From contig CM061093.1 in assembly GCA_030770545.1 (NCBI GenBank), positions 1,550,001 through 1,614,000 of the forward strand: a stretch of DNA of 64,000 bases, read 5' to 3'. The DNA is from Macropodus opercularis. Its lineage: Eukaryota > Chordata > Actinopteri > Anabantiformes > Osphronemidae. Under the pieces are notes generated by a model. It ran no database searches. It saw only the letters and a list, made by a program, of their open reading frames with translations, and was not told the DNA's origin. This document shows positions 20,902 to 30,800 of the stretch, piece by piece. The translations under genes and the position numbers were made by a program. Position 1 is the stretch's first letter. Each line of letters starts with the position of its first letter.

Positions 20902-20908
20902 GTAAGCC
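20790..20908 (+). rRNA. 5S rRNA gene, copy 82
   Basis: Changes: c6t g47t g48t c92g. Short. Confidence 0.92.
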
Positions 20909-21040
20909 TTTTCTTTTCTCTTTCAACACAACATTGGGTGATTCTCCATCTTGGTTACACATATGTCCTTGATGAGCAGATAGTTGTGACAGTCTGACAT
21001 ATAGTCGCCTTCAAAAGATATAATGTGGTACAGTTTTGTC

Positions 21041-21159
21041 GCTTACGGCCATACCACCTTCAACGTGCCCGATCTCATTTGAACTCGGAAGCCAAGCAAG
21101 GTAGGGCCTGGCTAGTACTTGGACGGGAGACCGCCTGGGAATACCAGGTGCTTTAAGCC
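21041..21159 (+). rRNA. 5S rRNA gene, copy 83
   Basis: Changes: c40t g113t. Short. Confidence 0.93.
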
Positions 21160-21403
21160 TTTTATTTTCTCGTTCAATGCAACATTGGTTGATTCTCCAT
21201 CTTGGTTACACATATGTCATTGATGAGCAGATAGTTGTGACAGTCTGACATATAGTCACCTTCAAAAGATATAATGTGGTACAGGTTTGTCGCTTATGGC
21301 CATACCACCTTCAACGTGCCCGATCTCATTCGAACTCTTAAGCCAAGCAAGGTAGGGCCTGGCTAGTACTTGGACGGGAGACGGCCTGGGAATACCAGGT
21401 GCT
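21115..21403 (+). repeat. short duplicated block E, copy 2
   Basis: Second copy of the 289-bp segment at 20613. The gene in it has since gained g113a. Confidence 0.85.
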
Positions 21404-21410
21404 ATAAGCC
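21292..21410 (+). rRNA. 5S rRNA gene, copy 84
   Basis: Changes: c6t g47t g48t c92g g113a. c6t with g113a gives a U-A pair in helix I. Long. Confidence 0.92.
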
Positions 21411-21551
21411 TTCTCTTTTCTCTTTCAACGCAACATTGGGTGATTCTCCATCTTGGTTACACAGATGACATTGATGAGGTAACAGTCGTGACTGTCATGA
21501 CATTCTGACGTGTTGTCGCCTTCAAAAGACATATTGAGGTAACAATTTGTC

Positions 21552-21670
21552 GCTTACGGCCATACCACCTTCAACGTGCCCGATCTCATTCGACCTCGGA
21601 AGCCAAGCAAGGTAGGGCCTGGCTAGTACTTGGACGGGAGACTGCCTGGGAATACCAGGTGCTGTAAGCC
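21552..21670 (+). rRNA. 5S rRNA gene, copy 85
   Basis: Changes: a43c c92t. Long. Confidence 0.95.
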
Positions 21671-21811
21671 TTTTCTTTTCTCTTTCAACGCAACATTGGG
21701 TGATTCTCCATCTTGGTTACACAGATGACATTGATGAGGTAACAGTCGTGACTGTCATGACATTCTGACGTGTTGTCTCCTTCAAATGACGTAATGAGGT
21801 AACAATTTCTC

Positions 21812-21930
21812 GCTTACGGCCATTCCACCTACAACGTGCCCGATCTCATTCGACCTCGGAAGCCAACCAAGGTAGGGCCTGGCAAGTACTTGGACGGGAG
21901 ACCGCCTGGGAATACCAGGTGCTGTAAGCC
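21812..21930 (+). rRNA. 5S rRNA gene, copy 86
   Basis: Block B twin of copy 55 plus t73a. Changes: a13t t20a a43c g56c t73a. Long. Confidence 0.93.
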
Positions 21931-22071
21931 TTTTCTTTTCTCTTTCAACGCAACATTGGGTGATTCTCCATCTTGGTTACACAGATGACATTGATGAGGT
22001 AACAGTCGTGACTGTCATGACATTCTGACGTGTTGTCTCCTTCAAATGACGTAATGAGGTAACAATTTCTC

Positions 22072-22190
22072 ACTTACAGCCATTCCACCTACAACGTGCC
22101 CGATCTCATTCAACCTCGGAAGCCAAGCAAGGTAGGGCCTGGCTAGTACTTGGATGGGAGACCGCCTGGGAATACCAGGTGCTGTAAGCC
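22072..22190 (+). rRNA. 5S rRNA gene, copy 87
   Basis: Twin of copy 56. Changes: g1a g7a a13t t20a g41a a43c c84t. Long. Confidence 0.88.
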
Positions 22191-22331
22191 TTTTCTTTTC
22201 TCTTTCAACGCAACATTTGGTGATTCTCCATATTGGATACACAGATGACCTTGATGAGGTAACAGTCGTGACTGTGATGACGTTCTGACGTGTTGTCGCC
22301 TTCAAAAGACATATTGAGGTAACAACTTGTC

Positions 22332-22450
22332 GCTTACGGCCATACCACCTTCAACGTGCCCGATCTCATTCGAACTCGGAAGCCAAGCAAGGTAGGGCCT
22401 GGCTAGTACTTGGACGGGAGACCGCCTGGGAATACCAGGTGCTGTAAGCC
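22332..22450 (+). rRNA. 5S rRNA gene, copy 88 (consensus)
   Basis: Identical to the window consensus; twin of copy 57. Long. Confidence 0.97.
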
Positions 22451-22591
22451 TTTTCTTTTCTCTTTCAACGCAACATTGGGTGATTCTCCATCTTGGTTAC
22501 ACAGATGACATTGATGAGGTAACAGTCGTGACTGTCATGACATTTTGACGTGTTGTCGCCTTCAAATGACGTAATGAGGTAACAATTTCTC

Positions 22592-22710
22592 GCTTACGGC
22601 CATACCACCTTCAACGTGCCCGATCTCATTCGACCTCGGAAGCCAATCAAGGTAGGGCCTGGCTAGTACTTGGAGGGGAGACCGCCTGGGAATACCAGGT
22701 GCTGTAAGCC
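22592..22710 (+). rRNA. 5S rRNA gene, copy 89
   Basis: Twin of copy 58. Changes: a43c g56t c84g. Long. Confidence 0.95.
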
Positions 22711-22851
22711 TTTTCTTTTCTCTTTCAACGCAAAATTGGGTGATTCTCCATCTTGGTTACACAGATGACATTAATGAGGTAACAGTCGTGACTGTCATGA
22801 CATTCTGACGTGTTGTCGCCTTCAAAAGACATATTGAGGTAACAATTTGTC

Positions 22852-22970
22852 GCTTACGGCCATACCACCTTCAACGTGCTCGATCTCATTTGAACTCTGA
22901 AGCCAAGCAAGGTAGGGCCTGGCTAGTACTTGGATGGGAGACCGCCTGGGAATACCAGGTGCTGTAAGCC
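22852..22970 (+). rRNA. 5S rRNA gene, copy 90
   Basis: Twin of copy 59. Changes: c29t c40t g47t c84t. Short. Confidence 0.94.
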
Positions 22971-23102
22971 TTTTCTTTTCTCTTTCAATGCAACATTGGG
23001 TGATTCTCCATCTTGGTTACACATATGTCATTGATGAGCATATAGTTGTGACAGTCTGACATATAGTCACCTTCAAAAGATATAATGTGGTACAGGTTTG
23101 TC

Positions 23103-23221
23103 GCTTATGGCCATACCACCTTCAACGTGCCTGATCTCATTCGAACTCGGAAGCCAAGCAAGGTAGTGCCTGGCTAGTGCTTGGACGGGAGACCGCCTCG
23201 GAATACCAGGTGCTGTAAGCC
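23103..23221 (+). rRNA. 5S rRNA gene, copy 91
   Basis: Counterpart of copy 61. Changes: c6t c30t g65t a77g g97c. Short. Confidence 0.93.
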
Positions 23222-23353
23222 TTTTCTTTTCTCTTTCAATGCAACATTGGGTGATTCTCCATCTTGGTTACACATATGTCCTTGATGAGCAGATAGTTGT
23301 GACAGTCTGACATATAGTCGCCTTCAAAAGACATAATAAGGTAACAATTTCTC

Positions 23354-23472
23354 TCTTACGGCCATACCACCTTCAACGTGCCCGATCTCATTCGACCTCG
23401 GAAGCCAACCAAGGTAGGGCCTGGCTAGTACTTGGACGGGAGACCGCCTGGGAATACCAGGTGCTGTAAGCC
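23354..23472 (+). rRNA. 5S rRNA gene, copy 92
   Basis: Twin of copy 62. Changes: g1t a43c g56c. Long. Confidence 0.92.
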
Positions 23473-23613
23473 TTTTCTTTTCTCTTTCAACGCAACATTG
23501 GGTGATTCTCCATCTTGGTTACACAGATGACATTGATGAGGTAACAGTCGTGACTGTCATGACATTCTGACGTGTTGTCGCCTTCAAATGACGTAATGAG
23601 GTAACAATTTCTC

Positions 23614-23732
23614 GCTTACGGCCATTCCACCTACAACGTGCCCGATCTCATTCAACCTCGGAAGCCAAGCAAGGTAGGGCCTGGCTAGTACTTGGATGGG
23701 AGACCGCCTGGGAATACCAGGTGCTGTAAGCC
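23614..23732 (+). rRNA. 5S rRNA gene, copy 93
   Basis: Twin of copy 63. Changes: a13t t20a g41a a43c c84t. Long. Confidence 0.93.
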
Positions 23733-23873
23733 TTTTCTTTTCTCTTTCAACGCAACATTTGGTGATTCTCCATATTGGATACACAGATGACCTTGATGAG
23801 GTAACAGTCGTGACTGTGATGACATTCTGACGTGTTGTCGCCTTCAAAAGACATATTGAGGTAACAACTTGTC

Positions 23874-23992
23874 GCTTACGGCCATACCACCTTCAACGTG
23901 CCCGATCTCATTCGACCTCGGAAGCCAAGCAAGCTAGGGCCTGGCTAGTACTTGGACGGGAGACCGCCTGGGAATACCAGGTGCTGTAAGCC
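23874..23992 (+). rRNA. 5S rRNA gene, copy 94
   Basis: Twin of copy 64. Changes: a43c g61c. Short. Confidence 0.94.
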
Positions 23993-24124
23993 TTTTCTTT
24001 TCTCTTTCAACGCAACATTGGGTGATTCTCCATCTTGGTTACACATATGTCCTTGATGAGCAGATAGTAGTAACAGTCTGATATATAGTCGCCTTCAAAA
24101 GACATAATAAGGTAACAATTTCTC

Positions 24125-24243
24125 GCTTACGGCCATACCACCTTCAACCTGCCCGATCTCATTCGAACTCGGAAGCCAAGCAAGGTAGGGCCTGGCTAGT
24201 ACTTGGACGGGAGACTGCCTCGGAATACCAGGTGCTGTAAGCC
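24125..24243 (+). rRNA. 5S rRNA gene, copy 95
   Basis: Counterpart of copy 65. Changes: g25c c92t g97c. The following long spacer is a short/long hybrid marking a lost unit. Confidence 0.93.
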
Positions 24244-24384
24244 TTTTCTTTTCTCTTTCAATGCAACATTGGGTGATTCTCCATCTTGGTTACGCATATG
24301 TCCTTGATGAGGTAAAAGTCGTGACTGTCATGACATTCTGACGTGTTGTCGCCTTCAAATGACGTAATGAGGTAACAATTTCTC

Positions 24385-24503
24385 GCTTACGGCCATACCA
24401 CCTTCAACTTGCCCGATCTCATTCGACTTCGGAAGCCAAGCAAGGTAGTGCCTGGCTAGTACTTGGATGGGAGACCGCCTAGGAATACCAGGTGCTGTAA
24501 GCC
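24385..24503 (+). rRNA. 5S rRNA gene, copy 96
   Basis: Twin of copy 67. Changes: g25t a43c c44t g65t c84t g97a. Long. Confidence 0.92.
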
Positions 24504-24644
24504 TTTTCTTTTCTCTTTCAACGCAACATTGGGTGATTCTCCATCTTGGTTACACAGATGACATTGATGAGGTAACAGTCGTGAGTGTCATGACATTCTG
24601 ACGTGTTGTCGCCTTCAAAAGACATATTGAGGTAACAATTTGTC

Positions 24645-24763
24645 GCTTACGGCCATACCACCTTCAACATGCCCGATCTCATTCGACCTCGGAAGCGAAG
24701 CAAGGTAGGGCCTGGCTAGTACTTGGACGGGAGACTGCCTGGGAATACCAGGTGCTGTAAGCC
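24645..24763 (+). rRNA. 5S rRNA gene, copy 97
   Basis: Twin of copy 68. Changes: g25a a43c c53g c92t. Short. Confidence 0.94.
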
Positions 24764-24895
24764 TTTTCTTTTCTCTTTCAACGCAACATTGGGTGATTCT
24801 CCATCTTGGTTACACATATGTCCTTGATGAGCAGATAGTAGTGACAGTCTGACATATAGTCGCCTTCAAAAGATATAATGTGGTACAGGTTTGTC

Positions 24896-24958
24896 GCTTA
24901 CGGCCATACCACCTTCAATGTGCCCGATCTCATTCGAACTCGGAAGCCAAGCAAGGTA

Positions 24959-24989
<31 letters not shown>

Positions 24990-25014
24990 TTGGGAATACC
25001 AGGTGCTGTAAGCC
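24896..25014 (+). rRNA. 5S rRNA gene, copy 98
   Basis: Twin of copy 69. Changes: c24t c84t g93a c95t. Short. Confidence 0.94.
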
Positions 25015-25146
25015 TTTTCTTTTCTCTTTCAACGCAACATTGGGTGATTCTCCATCTTGGTTACACATATGTCCTTGATGAGCAGATAGTTGTGACAGTC
25101 TGACATATAGTCGCCTTCAAAAGACATAATAAGGTAACAATTTCTC

Positions 25147-25265
25147 GCTTACGGCCATACCACCTTCAACGTGCCCGATCTCATTCGAACTCGGAAGCCA
25201 GGCAAGGTAGGGCCTGGCTAGTACTTGGACGGGAGACTTCCTAGGAATACCAGGTGCTGTAAGCC
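25147..25265 (+). rRNA. 5S rRNA gene, copy 99
   Basis: Twin of copy 70. Changes: a55g c92t g93t g97a. Long. Confidence 0.93.
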
Positions 25266-25406
25266 TTTTCTGTTATTTTTCAACGCAACATTAAGTGATT
25301 CTCCTTTTTGGTAACGCAGATGACCTTGATGAGGTAACAGTCGTGACTGTCATGACAATCTGACGTGTTGTCGCCTTCAAATGACGTAATGAGGTAACAA
25401 TTTCTT

Positions 25407-25525
25407 GCTTACGGCCATACCACCTTCAACGTGCCCGATCTCATTCGACCTCGGAAGCCAAGCAAGGTAGGGCCTGGCTAGTACTTGGACGGGAAACCGC
25501 CTGGGAATACCAGGTGCTGTAAGCC
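25407..25525 (+). rRNA. 5S rRNA gene, copy 100
   Basis: Counterpart of copy 71 with g89a in box C. Changes: a43c g89a. Short. Confidence 0.94.
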
Positions 25526-25657
25526 TTTTCTTTTCTCTTTCAACGACACATTGGGTGATTCTCCATCTTGGTTACACATATGTCCTTGATGAGCAGATAG
25601 TTGTGACAGTCTGACATATAGTCGCCTTCAAAAGATATAATGTGGTACAGTTTTGTC

Positions 25658-25776
25658 GCTTACAGCCATACCACCTTCAACGTGCCCGATCTCATTCGAA
25701 CTCGGAAGCCAAGCAAGGTAGGGCCTGGCTAGTACTTGGACGGGAGACCGCCTGGGAATAGCAGGTGCTGTAAGCC
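25658..25776 (+). rRNA. 5S rRNA gene, copy 101
   Basis: Twin of copy 72. Changes: g7a c104g. The first T run is reduced to TTT after an A, so termination may rely on the T5. Long. Confidence 0.93.
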
Positions 25777-25917
25777 ATTTATGTTATTTTTAAACGCAAC
25801 ATTTGGTGATTCTCCTTTTTGGTAACGCAGATGACCTTGATGAGGTAACAGTCATGACTGTGATGACATTCTGACGTGTTGTCGCCTTTAAAAGACATAA
25901 TGAGGTAACAATTTGTC

Positions 25918-26082
25918 GCTTACGTCCATACCACCTTCAACGTGCCCGATCTCATTCGAACTCGGAAGCCAAGCAAGGTAGGGCCTGGCTAGTACTCTCA
26001 TTCGACCTCGAAAACCAAGCAAGGTAGGGCCTGGCTAGTACTTGGACGGGAGACTGCCTGGGAATACCAGGTGCTGTAAGCC
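25918..26082 (+). pseudogene. 5S rRNA pseudogene, copy 102, 46-nt internal duplication
   Basis: Block B twin of copy 73, 165 nt, same 34-79 duplication; g8t and c92t. It lacks the c46t seen in copy 73. Long. Confidence 0.93.
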
Positions 26083-26223
26083 TTTTCTTTTCTCTTTCAA
26101 CGCAACATTGGGTGATTCTCCATCTTGGTTACACAGATGACATTGATGAGGTAACAGTCGTGACTGTCATGACATTCTGACGTGTTGTCGCCTTCAAATG
26201 ACGTAATGAGGTAACAATTTCTT

Positions 26224-26342
26224 GCTTACGGCCATACCACCTTCAACGTGCCCGATCTCATTCGACCTCGGAAGCCAATCAAGGTAGGGCCTGGCTAGTA
26301 CTTGGACGGGAGACCGCCTGGGAATACCAGGTGCTGTAAGCC
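26224..26342 (+). rRNA. 5S rRNA gene, copy 103
   Basis: Twin of copy 74. Changes: a43c g56t. Short. Confidence 0.95.
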
Positions 26343-26474
26343 TTTTCTTTTCTCTTTCAACGCAACATTGGGTGATTCTCCATCTTGGTTACACATATGT
26401 CCTTGATGAGCAGATAGTAGTGACAGTCTGACATATAGTCACCTTCAAAATATATAATGTGGTACAGGTTTGTC

Positions 26475-26593
26475 GCTTACAGCCATACCACCTTCAACGT
26501 GCCCGATCTCATTCGAACTCGGAAGCCAAGCAAGGTAGGGCCTGGCTAGTACTTGGACGGGAGACCGCCTGGGAATAGCAGGTGCTGTAAGCG
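26475..26593 (+). rRNA. 5S rRNA gene, copy 104
   Basis: Twin of copy 75. Changes: g7a c104g c119g. Long. Confidence 0.93.
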
Positions 26594-26734
26594 TTTTATG
26601 TTATTTTTCAACGCAACATTTGGTGATTCTCCTTTTTGGTAACGCAGATGACCTTGATGACGTAACAGTCATGACTGTGATGACATTCTGACGTGTTGTC
26701 GCCTTTAAAAGACATAATGAGGTAACAATTTGTC

Positions 26735-26899
26735 GCTTACGTCCATACCACCTCCAACGTGCCCGATCTCATTCGAACTCGGAAACCAAGCAAGGTAGGG
26801 CCTGGCTAGTACTCTCATTCGACTTCGAAAACCAAGCAAGGTAGGGCCTGGCTAGTACTTGGACGGGAGACCGCCTGGGAATACCAGGTGCTGTAAGCC
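26735..26899 (+). pseudogene. 5S rRNA pseudogene, copy 105, 46-nt internal duplication
   Basis: Same 34-79 duplication, 165 nt; g8t, t20c, GGAAACC in the first half and CGACTTCG in the second. Normal c92. Short. Confidence 0.93.
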
Positions 26900-27031
26900 T
26901 TTTCAATTCTCTTTCAACGCAACATTGGGTGATTCTCCATCTTTGTTACACATATGTCCTTGATGAGCAGATAGTTGTGACAGTCTGACATATAGTCACC
27001 TTCAAAAGATATAATGTGGTACAGGTTTGTT

Positions 27032-27196
27032 GCTTACGGCCATACCACCTTCAATGTGCCCGATCTCATTCGAACTCAGAAGCCAAGCAAGGTAGGGCCT
27101 GGCTAGTACTCTCATTCGACTTCGAAAACCAAGCAAGGTAGGGCCTGGCTAGTACTTGGACGGGAGACCGCCTGGGAATACCAGGTGCTGTAAGCC
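27032..27196 (+). pseudogene. 5S rRNA pseudogene, copy 106, 46-nt internal duplication
   Basis: Same duplication with a different 5' part (g8 kept, c24t, g47a). The defect has been joined to another unit's 5' end by recombination. Short. Confidence 0.93.
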
Positions 27197-27328
27197 TTTT
27201 CAATTCTCTTTCAACGCAACATTGGGTGATTCTCCATCTTTGTTACACATATGTCCTTGATGAGCAGATAGTTGTGACAGTCTGACATATAGTCGCCTTC
27301 AAAAGATATAATGTGGTACAGGTTTGTC

Positions 27329-27447
27329 GCTTACGGCCATACCACCTTCAACGTGCCCGTTCTCATTCGAACTCGGAAGCCAAGCAAGGTAGGGCCTGGC
27401 TAGTACCTGGACGGAAGACTGCCTGGGAATTCCAGGTGCTGTAAGTC
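27329..27447 (+). rRNA. 5S rRNA gene, copy 107
   Basis: Changes: a32t t79c g87a c92t a103t c118t. Divergent. The long spacer after it carries the LINE. Confidence 0.9.
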
Positions 27448-27507
27448 TTTTCTGTTATATTTTAACGCAACATTGTGTGATTCTCCTTTTTGGTAACGCA
27501 GATGACC

Positions 27508-27512
27508 TTGAT
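27508..27512. repeat. target-site duplication, left (TTGAT)
   Basis: TTGAT at the junction of spacer and the element's GATTCT tail. In an uninterrupted long spacer the same bases read GACCTTGATGAGG. Matches the copy at 30871-30875. Confidence 0.85.
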
Positions 27513-27540
27513 CAGAATCAGAATCAGAATCAGCTTTATT
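27513..27540 (-). other. LINE 3' tail and AATAAA signal
   Basis: On the - strand this reads AATAAA (27540-27535), then GCT, then three GATTCT repeats and a final G. Short tandem tails instead of poly-A are typical of CR1/L2-like LINEs and are thought to help the RT recognise its own RNA. Confidence 0.85.
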
Positions 27541-27821
27541 GCCAGGTATGTTTACACATACTAGGAATTTGTCTTCGTGACAGAAGCTCCGCATTACAAC
27601 AAAGAGACAGAACATAAAGCACATAATAAAAGGAATTAAAAAAATAAAAATAAAAAATAAAAAAAATATGACAATATACAAGGCAGTATATTACAAAATG
27701 CAGTTATGTATGTACATTGAATATATGTGCAAAATTTAAGTGTATATTAAGTATGTGTTGGATAAATAAGTAAAGTGTATGTGTGTATAAATATAAAGTG
27801 TAATGTGTTCGCCGTTGATTG
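27541..27821 (-). other. LINE 3' untranslated region
   Basis: AT-rich stretch between the ORF stop and the tail. It includes a nearly pure A/T segment at about 27630-27680 (A-rich on the + strand). No further ORF of substance. A 93-residue frame crossing it is low-complexity and crosses the element border, so it is not a gene. Confidence 0.8.
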
Positions 27822-30800
27822 TCAGCTGTTCAGAAGATGGATTGCCTGAGTAAAGAAACTGGTCCTGTGTCTGGTTGTTCTAGTGCTCAGTGCTCTGTAG
27901 CGTCGACCAGATGGTAACAGTTCAAAGAGGGAGTGTGCTGGATGTGAGGGGTCCAGAGTGATTTTGACAGCCCTTTTTGTCACTCTGGATAAGTACAGTT
28001 CTTGAATAGAAGGGAGGGTTGTACCGATGATTCGCTCAGCAGTCCGGACTACCCTCTGTAGTCTTCTGAGGTCAGATTTAGAAGCTGAGCTGAACCAGAC
28101 AGTTACTGAAGTGCAGAGGATGGATTCAATGATGGTGGAGTAGAATTGTTTCAGCAGCTCCTGTGGCAGGTTAAGCTTCCTCAGCTGGCGAAGGAAGTAC
28201 AACCTCTGCTGGGCCTTTTTTGTGATGGAGACAATGTGAATGTACCACTTCAGGTCCTTAGTGATTGTGGTGCCCAGGAACCTGAATGCCTCCACTGCAG
28301 ACACAGGGCTGTTCATGATGGTGAGTGGTGGGAGTTCGGGGGGGTTTCTCCTGAAGTCCACGATCATCTCCACTGTTTTGAGCGTGTTAAGCTCCAGGTT
28401 GTTGAGAGTGCACCAGACAGCCAGCTCTTTAACCTCCTGTCTGTAAGCAGACTCGTCACCATCCTGGATGAGGCCGATGAGCGTGGTGTCGTCTGCAAAC
28501 TTTAGGAGCTTGACAGAGGGGTCCTTGGATGTGCAGTCATTGGTGTACAGGGAGAAGAGCAGTGGGGAGAGAACACAGCCCTGGGGAGCTCCGGTGCTGA
28601 TTGTACGGGTGCTGGATGTGTATTTTCCCAACCTCACTAGCTGCTGCCTGTCTGTCAGGAAGCTGTTGATCCACTGACAGATGGAGGCGGGCACGGAGAG
28701 CTGATTTAGTTTGGGCAGGAGGAGGTTTGGGATGATCGTGTTGAAGGCCGAGCTGAAGTCCACAAACAGGATCCTCACATAAGTCCCCGGTCTGTCTAGG
28801 TGTTGCAGAACATAATGCAGTCCAATGTTTACTGCATCGTCCACAGACCTGTTAGCTCTGTAGGCAAACTGAAGAGGATCCAGCAAGGGCCCAGTGGTGT
28901 CTTTCAGGTGGGCCAGCACCAGTTTTTCAAATGACTTCATGACTACAGACGTTAATGCCACAGGCCTGTAATCATTTAGTCCTGTAATTTTGGGTTTCTT
29001 AGGGATGGGGATGATGGTGGAGCGTTTGAAGCATGAAGGGACTTCGCACAGCTCCAGCGATCTGTTGAAGATCTGTGTGAAGATGGGGGCCAGCTGGTCA
29101 GCACAGGATTTCAGACAGGCTGGTGTAACACAATCTGGGCCTGGTGCTTTTTTCCTTTTCTGCTTCCGGAAGGCCTGGCGCACCGCATCCTCGCTGATCT
29201 GAATTGCAGGTGTGGGGGTGGGTGCAGGAGGTGTGAATGGTGAGGGTGCTTGATTGGAGAGGTGTTCGGGATGGGTTGCAGGAGCAGTTAATGGTGTGAA
29301 CGGATGTTTGGGGAGGCATTCAGGGCTGGTTGCAGGAGTTATAATTGGTGTGAATGGTTTTGTTGGTTTTGTGGGGAGGCAGTCAGGGCAGGCGATGGGT
29401 GTTCTTTCAAACCTGCAGTAAAACTCGTTCAGATCGTCTGCCAGACGTTGATTCTCTACAGTGCTGGGGGGAGGTGTCTTGTAGTTGGTGATCTTCTTTA
29501 GACTTTTCCACACTGATGCAGAGTCGTTGGAAGTGAACTGAGTCTTTATTTTTCCAGAATAGTTCCTCTTTGCCGCTTTGATCTCTTTTTCTAGTGTGTA
29601 TTTAGCCTGTTTATACAAGACATCGTCCCCCTTCGCGTGAGCATCTTCTTTGGCCTGACGGAGCTGTCTGAGTTTTGCAGTGAACCACGGTTTGTCGTTA
29701 TTGTAGATCAGTTGAGTCTTTGTAGGAATACACATGTCCTCACAGAAACTGATATAAGATGTTACGGTCTCTGTGAGTTCATCCAGATGGGTGGCAGCAG
29801 CTTCAAAAACACTCCAATCAGTGAGGTCGAAACAAGATTGTAAATCCTGCTCTGCTTCCTTAGTCCATCTTTTTACAGTCCTTGATACAGGTTTAGATGA
29901 TTTTAGTTTCTGCCTGTAGGACGGTATAAGATGAACCAGAAGGTGATCAGAACGTCCCAAAGCTGCTCGTTGAACAGAGTGAAATGCTTCCCTTATTGTG
30001 GTGTAACAGTGATCCAAAATGTTACTGTCTATTGTGGGACATGTAACATGCTGTCTGTATTTTGGCAGTTCACGGGACAGATTGGCTTTGTTGAAGTCCC
30101 CGAGAATGATTAAAACAGAGTCCTGGTGTTGTTGTTCTGTGTCTGTGATCTGATCAGCGAGTTTCTGTAAAGCTGAGCTCACATGCGCTTGCGGAGGGAT
30201 GTAAACACTGACCAGAATGAACGAGTGAAACTCCCGCAGCGAATAGAACAGCTTGCAGTTAATGAAGAGTGTTTCGAGATTTGGGCAGCACGTCTTCTTT
30301 AACACAGATACATCTGTACACCACCGTTCGTTGATGTAAAAGCATGTCTCGCCGCCACGCGATTTCCCCGTAGATTCTGCGTCGCGGTCCGCTCTAAACA
30401 GCTGAAAGTCCGGCAGTTGGAGCGCGCTGTCTGGTATGGTGTCATTCAGCCAGGTTTCCGTGAAACACAAAGCAGCAGAGTGTGCAAAGTCCTTATTTGT
30501 CCGAGAGAGCAGAAGGAGTTCGTCCGTTTTGTTGGGTAGAGAGCGGAGATTTGCCAGATGGATGCTAGGCAACGGCGTTCGAAAACCGCGCTTCCTGAGT
30601 CTGACGAGCGCTCCCGCTCGCTTCCCCCGTCTGCGCGTCCTGAGGCGTTCGATCAGCGCCGCTGCTCCTCCGATAACAACGTTCACTAAAACGTCTGAGT
30701 AATTGAAATCCGGAAAAAAATCTTGTGGTGCGTTCTGCCGAATGTTCAGCAGTTCACCCCTGGTGAAACTGATGGCAAAGACAGGACAAACTAACAAAAA

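Larger units (their letters stand above)
21644..26660 (+). repeat. large duplicated block B, copy 2
   Basis: Second copy of block B. The offset falls in steps from 7980 to 7729 to 7478 bp because two units present in copy 1 (starts 15123 and 16647) are missing, 251 bp each time. Scattered point differences show it is older than blocks A and C. Confidence 0.9.
1..27507 (+). repeat. 5S rDNA tandem array, left arm (107 units)
   Basis: Head-to-tail units, each a 119-nt 5S rRNA gene plus a 132- or 141-nt spacer, all on the + strand. Start-to-start distance is 251 or 260 bp except where a local indel is visible: +1 at copy 40, and +46 at copies 73, 102, 105 and 106. The spacers hold no other gene. 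They contain a T-run terminator just after the gene, a conserved middle with GGTGATTCTCC, and a 31-nt leader before the next gene. The left arm contains two large duplicated blocks and ends inside a long spacer at the LINE insertion. Confidence 0.97.

Noticed and set aside
27400..27681. 93-residue - strand ORF
   Set aside because: It begins in the A/T-rich LINE 3' UTR, crosses the insertion border and ends in the 5S array. The product is low-complexity.
28146..30702. Several + strand ORFs of 60-119 residues
   Set aside because: Shadows on the opposite strand of the LINE reading frame, with no domain of their own.
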